From Deltaproteobacteria bacterium (lineage in GTDB: Bacteria > Desulfobacterota > Desulfobulbia > Desulfobulbales > BM004), in contig JAFDCT010000351.1 of the NCBI GenBank assembly GCA_019312695.1, positions 1 through 7,931 of the forward strand: a stretch of DNA of 7,931 bases, in the 5' to 3' direction. The number at the start of each line of letters is the position of its first letter. Position 1 is the first letter of the stretch. Positions 6,849-7,931 of this stretch are shown here, one piece after another. The notes under the pieces are model-generated. The model saw only the letters and a program-made list of their open reading frames with translations, made no database searches and was not told where the DNA came from. The position numbers and the translations under genes were made by a program.

Positions 6849-7523
6849 TTATGATCCCGTATCCTCTTCAATACCGCCATCGACCATTTTTATCCTCCGT
6901 TTGGCCCTTTCCCCTAATTCCGGATCATGTGTCACCATTATCAGGGTAATGGCCTGACGGTTTAATTCCTCAAGGATATGGACCACATCATTCCCTGATG
7001 CCCGGTCCAGGTTGCCGGTTGGTTCATCAGCAAGGATGACGGATGGCTTCATGATGGTTGCCCTGGCAATTGCAACACGCTGGCGCTGCCCGCCGGAAAG
7101 CTGGTCCGGACGATGCCGTGCCCGATCACCGATGCCAAATGCCCCAAGGGTTTCCCTGACCCGTAGGTGTCGTTCGTCTTTATCCACTCCTGCCAGTACC
7201 AGGGGCAACTCAACGTTCTGTTCAGCGGTCAGGCGGGGCACAAGATGAAAAAACTGAAAAACAAAACCTATTTTATGACGCCGGACATGGGCCTGCTCTC
7301 TATCATTCAGCGTGGTTGTCATGATGCTATCAAGCTCATAGGTACCGCCGTCCGGACGGTCAAGCAGTCCTATAATATTCAGAAGTGTTGACTTGCCCGA
7401 TCCTGATGGTCCCATGATCGCGATATATTCACCCTTGTCTGCGGAGAAATCAACATTGCGCAGAGCATGGACTTCTTCCTCTCCGACCTGGAAAACTCTT
7501 TGAATTTGTTGGAGTCTGATCAT
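6849..7523 (-). CDS. ABC transporter ATPase (MacB/LolD type)
   Basis: A 224-residue cytoplasmic ATPase that powers the transporter. All motifs are present: Walker [10 protein letters not shown] (38-46), Q-loop Q90 in FVFQFFHL, signature [14 protein letters not shown] (142-155), Walker B VILADE with catalytic E167, NLD after it, and the switch His H199 in THD. Length and sequence fit the MacB/LolD group of stand-alone ATPases that pair with FtsX-type permeases. The start ATG (7523-7521) overlaps the adaptor stop codon (7525-7523) as TAATG, and no strong Shine-Dalgarno sequence precedes it. Translation is therefore probably coupled to the adaptor. The ATP-driven movement would be passed to the adaptor through the two permeases downstream. 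Confidence 0.95.
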   Translation of the reverse strand: MIRLQQIQRVFQVGEEEVHALRNVDFSADKGEYIAIMGPSGSGKSTLLNIIGLLDRPDGGTYELDSIMTTTLNDREQAHVRRHKIGFVFQFFHLVPRLTAEQNVELPLVLAGVDKDERHLRVRETLGAFGIGDRARHRPDQLSGGQRQRVAIARATIMKPSVILADEPTGNLDRASGNDVVHILEELNRQAITLIMVTHDPELGERAKRRIKMVDGGIEEDTGS

Positions 7524-7931
7524 TATTCTGTAGAAATTTTTGCCCGCACGCCGTCTTTCAGCCCCTGACGATCGGTGGAGGTAACCACATATTCGTTTTC
7601 CTGCAGGCCTCCAAGCACCTGGGAGTTATCCCAGTTTGACAGGCCGATGCTGACGGTTTTTTCCTGCAGCTGTCTATCCTGATCCTGGTAGACGAAGACC
7701 CTTTTTCCATCCAGCAGGGACTGGGTTGGTATACGCAGAGCATTTTCCTCTACAGCAATAATTATCTCTACATCTGCACTATAGCCGGCCAGGAAATCTT
7801 CCAAATTCAAATTCTGGACAAATTCAACTTCGACATCAACTGTACGTGCCTGTTTTTCCAGGTCAAGTACATAGGGATCTATGCGGCGGACCCGCCCTGA
7901 AAACTGTTTATCCCTGAAGGCATCCATGATC
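7523..7931 (-). CDS. Periplasmic adaptor (MacA/HlyD type), C-terminal part
   Basis: The end of a membrane-fusion (adaptor) protein whose 5' part lies beyond the window. The frame stays open to the last base, so the ATG at 7927 is most likely internal. About 135 residues are seen. FSGRVRRIDPYVLDLEKQAR and TVDVEVEF belong to the beta-barrel domain of ABC-type adaptors. ALRIPTQSLLDGKRVFVY and the following segment, ending near GLKDGVRAKIS, form the membrane-proximal domain. The missing part should hold the membrane anchor or signal, the helical hairpin and the lipoyl-like domain. The protein would bridge the permeases to an outer-membrane channel, or deliver substrate in the periplasm. It is the first visible gene of the operon, so the promoter is outside the window. 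Confidence 0.9.
   Translation of the reverse strand, partial: IMDAFRDKQFSGRVRRIDPYVLDLEKQARTVDVEVEFVQNLNLEDFLAGYSADVEIIIAVEENALRIPTQSLLDGKRVFVYQDQDRQLQEKTVSIGLSNWDNSQVLGGLQENEYVVTSTDRQGLKDGVRAKISTE

Noticed and set aside
7523..7927. Short complete protein starting at 7927
   Set aside because: The frame remains open to the window edge and the sequence starts in the middle of an adaptor beta-barrel, so the gene is truncated by the window and not short.

Overview
The window reads like chromosomal DNA of a Gram-negative, probably anaerobic, bacterium. The best guess is Desulfobacterota (a Desulfobulbales-like deltaproteobacterium). That guess rests on moderate GC, an MJ0042-type zinc ribbon fused to PilZ, a divergent YchF-type protein, and a MacA/MacB-type export operon with two separate permeases. 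It is inference from gene content; no rRNA or other marker gene is present.

Left part (1-2625): a plus-strand gene for an unrecognised 408-residue protein with two CxxC...CxxC zinc ribbons (19-1245) converges with a minus-strand regulator (1352-2428). The regulator carries an N-terminal zinc ribbon, a c-di-GMP-type PilZ domain and a degenerate receiver-like domain. An AT-rich 197-base region (2429-2625) separates it from the next, divergent gene and holds a plausible promoter for the regulator.

Middle part (2626-4277): a glyoxalase/VOC-fold gene (2626-3013) is broken by one extra C in a run of six. Next comes a strong sigma70-type promoter (3038-3066) with an operator-like dyad in its spacer and a long inverted repeat over its start point. 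It precedes a YchF/OLA1-like P-loop protein (3153-4190) that keeps the P-loop and the C-terminal TGS-like domain but seems to lack the DxxG (G3) motif.

Right part (4278-7931): a minus-strand operon, in transcription order: periplasmic adaptor (MacA/HlyD type, 5' end outside the window), ABC ATPase (MacB/LolD type), permease A (5537-6742) and permease B (4278-5477). Both permeases have the MacB periplasmic-core plus FtsX layout and differ clearly in sequence, so a heterodimeric permease is likely. Together they would form a tripartite efflux or lipid/peptide export machine driven from the inner membrane. No outer-membrane TolC-like partner is seen here.

I see no CRISPR array, insertion sequence, tRNA or rRNA, and no clear evidence of a new defence or mobile system. 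The items most worth a second look are the one-base VOC frameshift, the YchF-like protein with altered GTPase motifs, and the zinc ribbon-PilZ-pseudoreceiver fusion.
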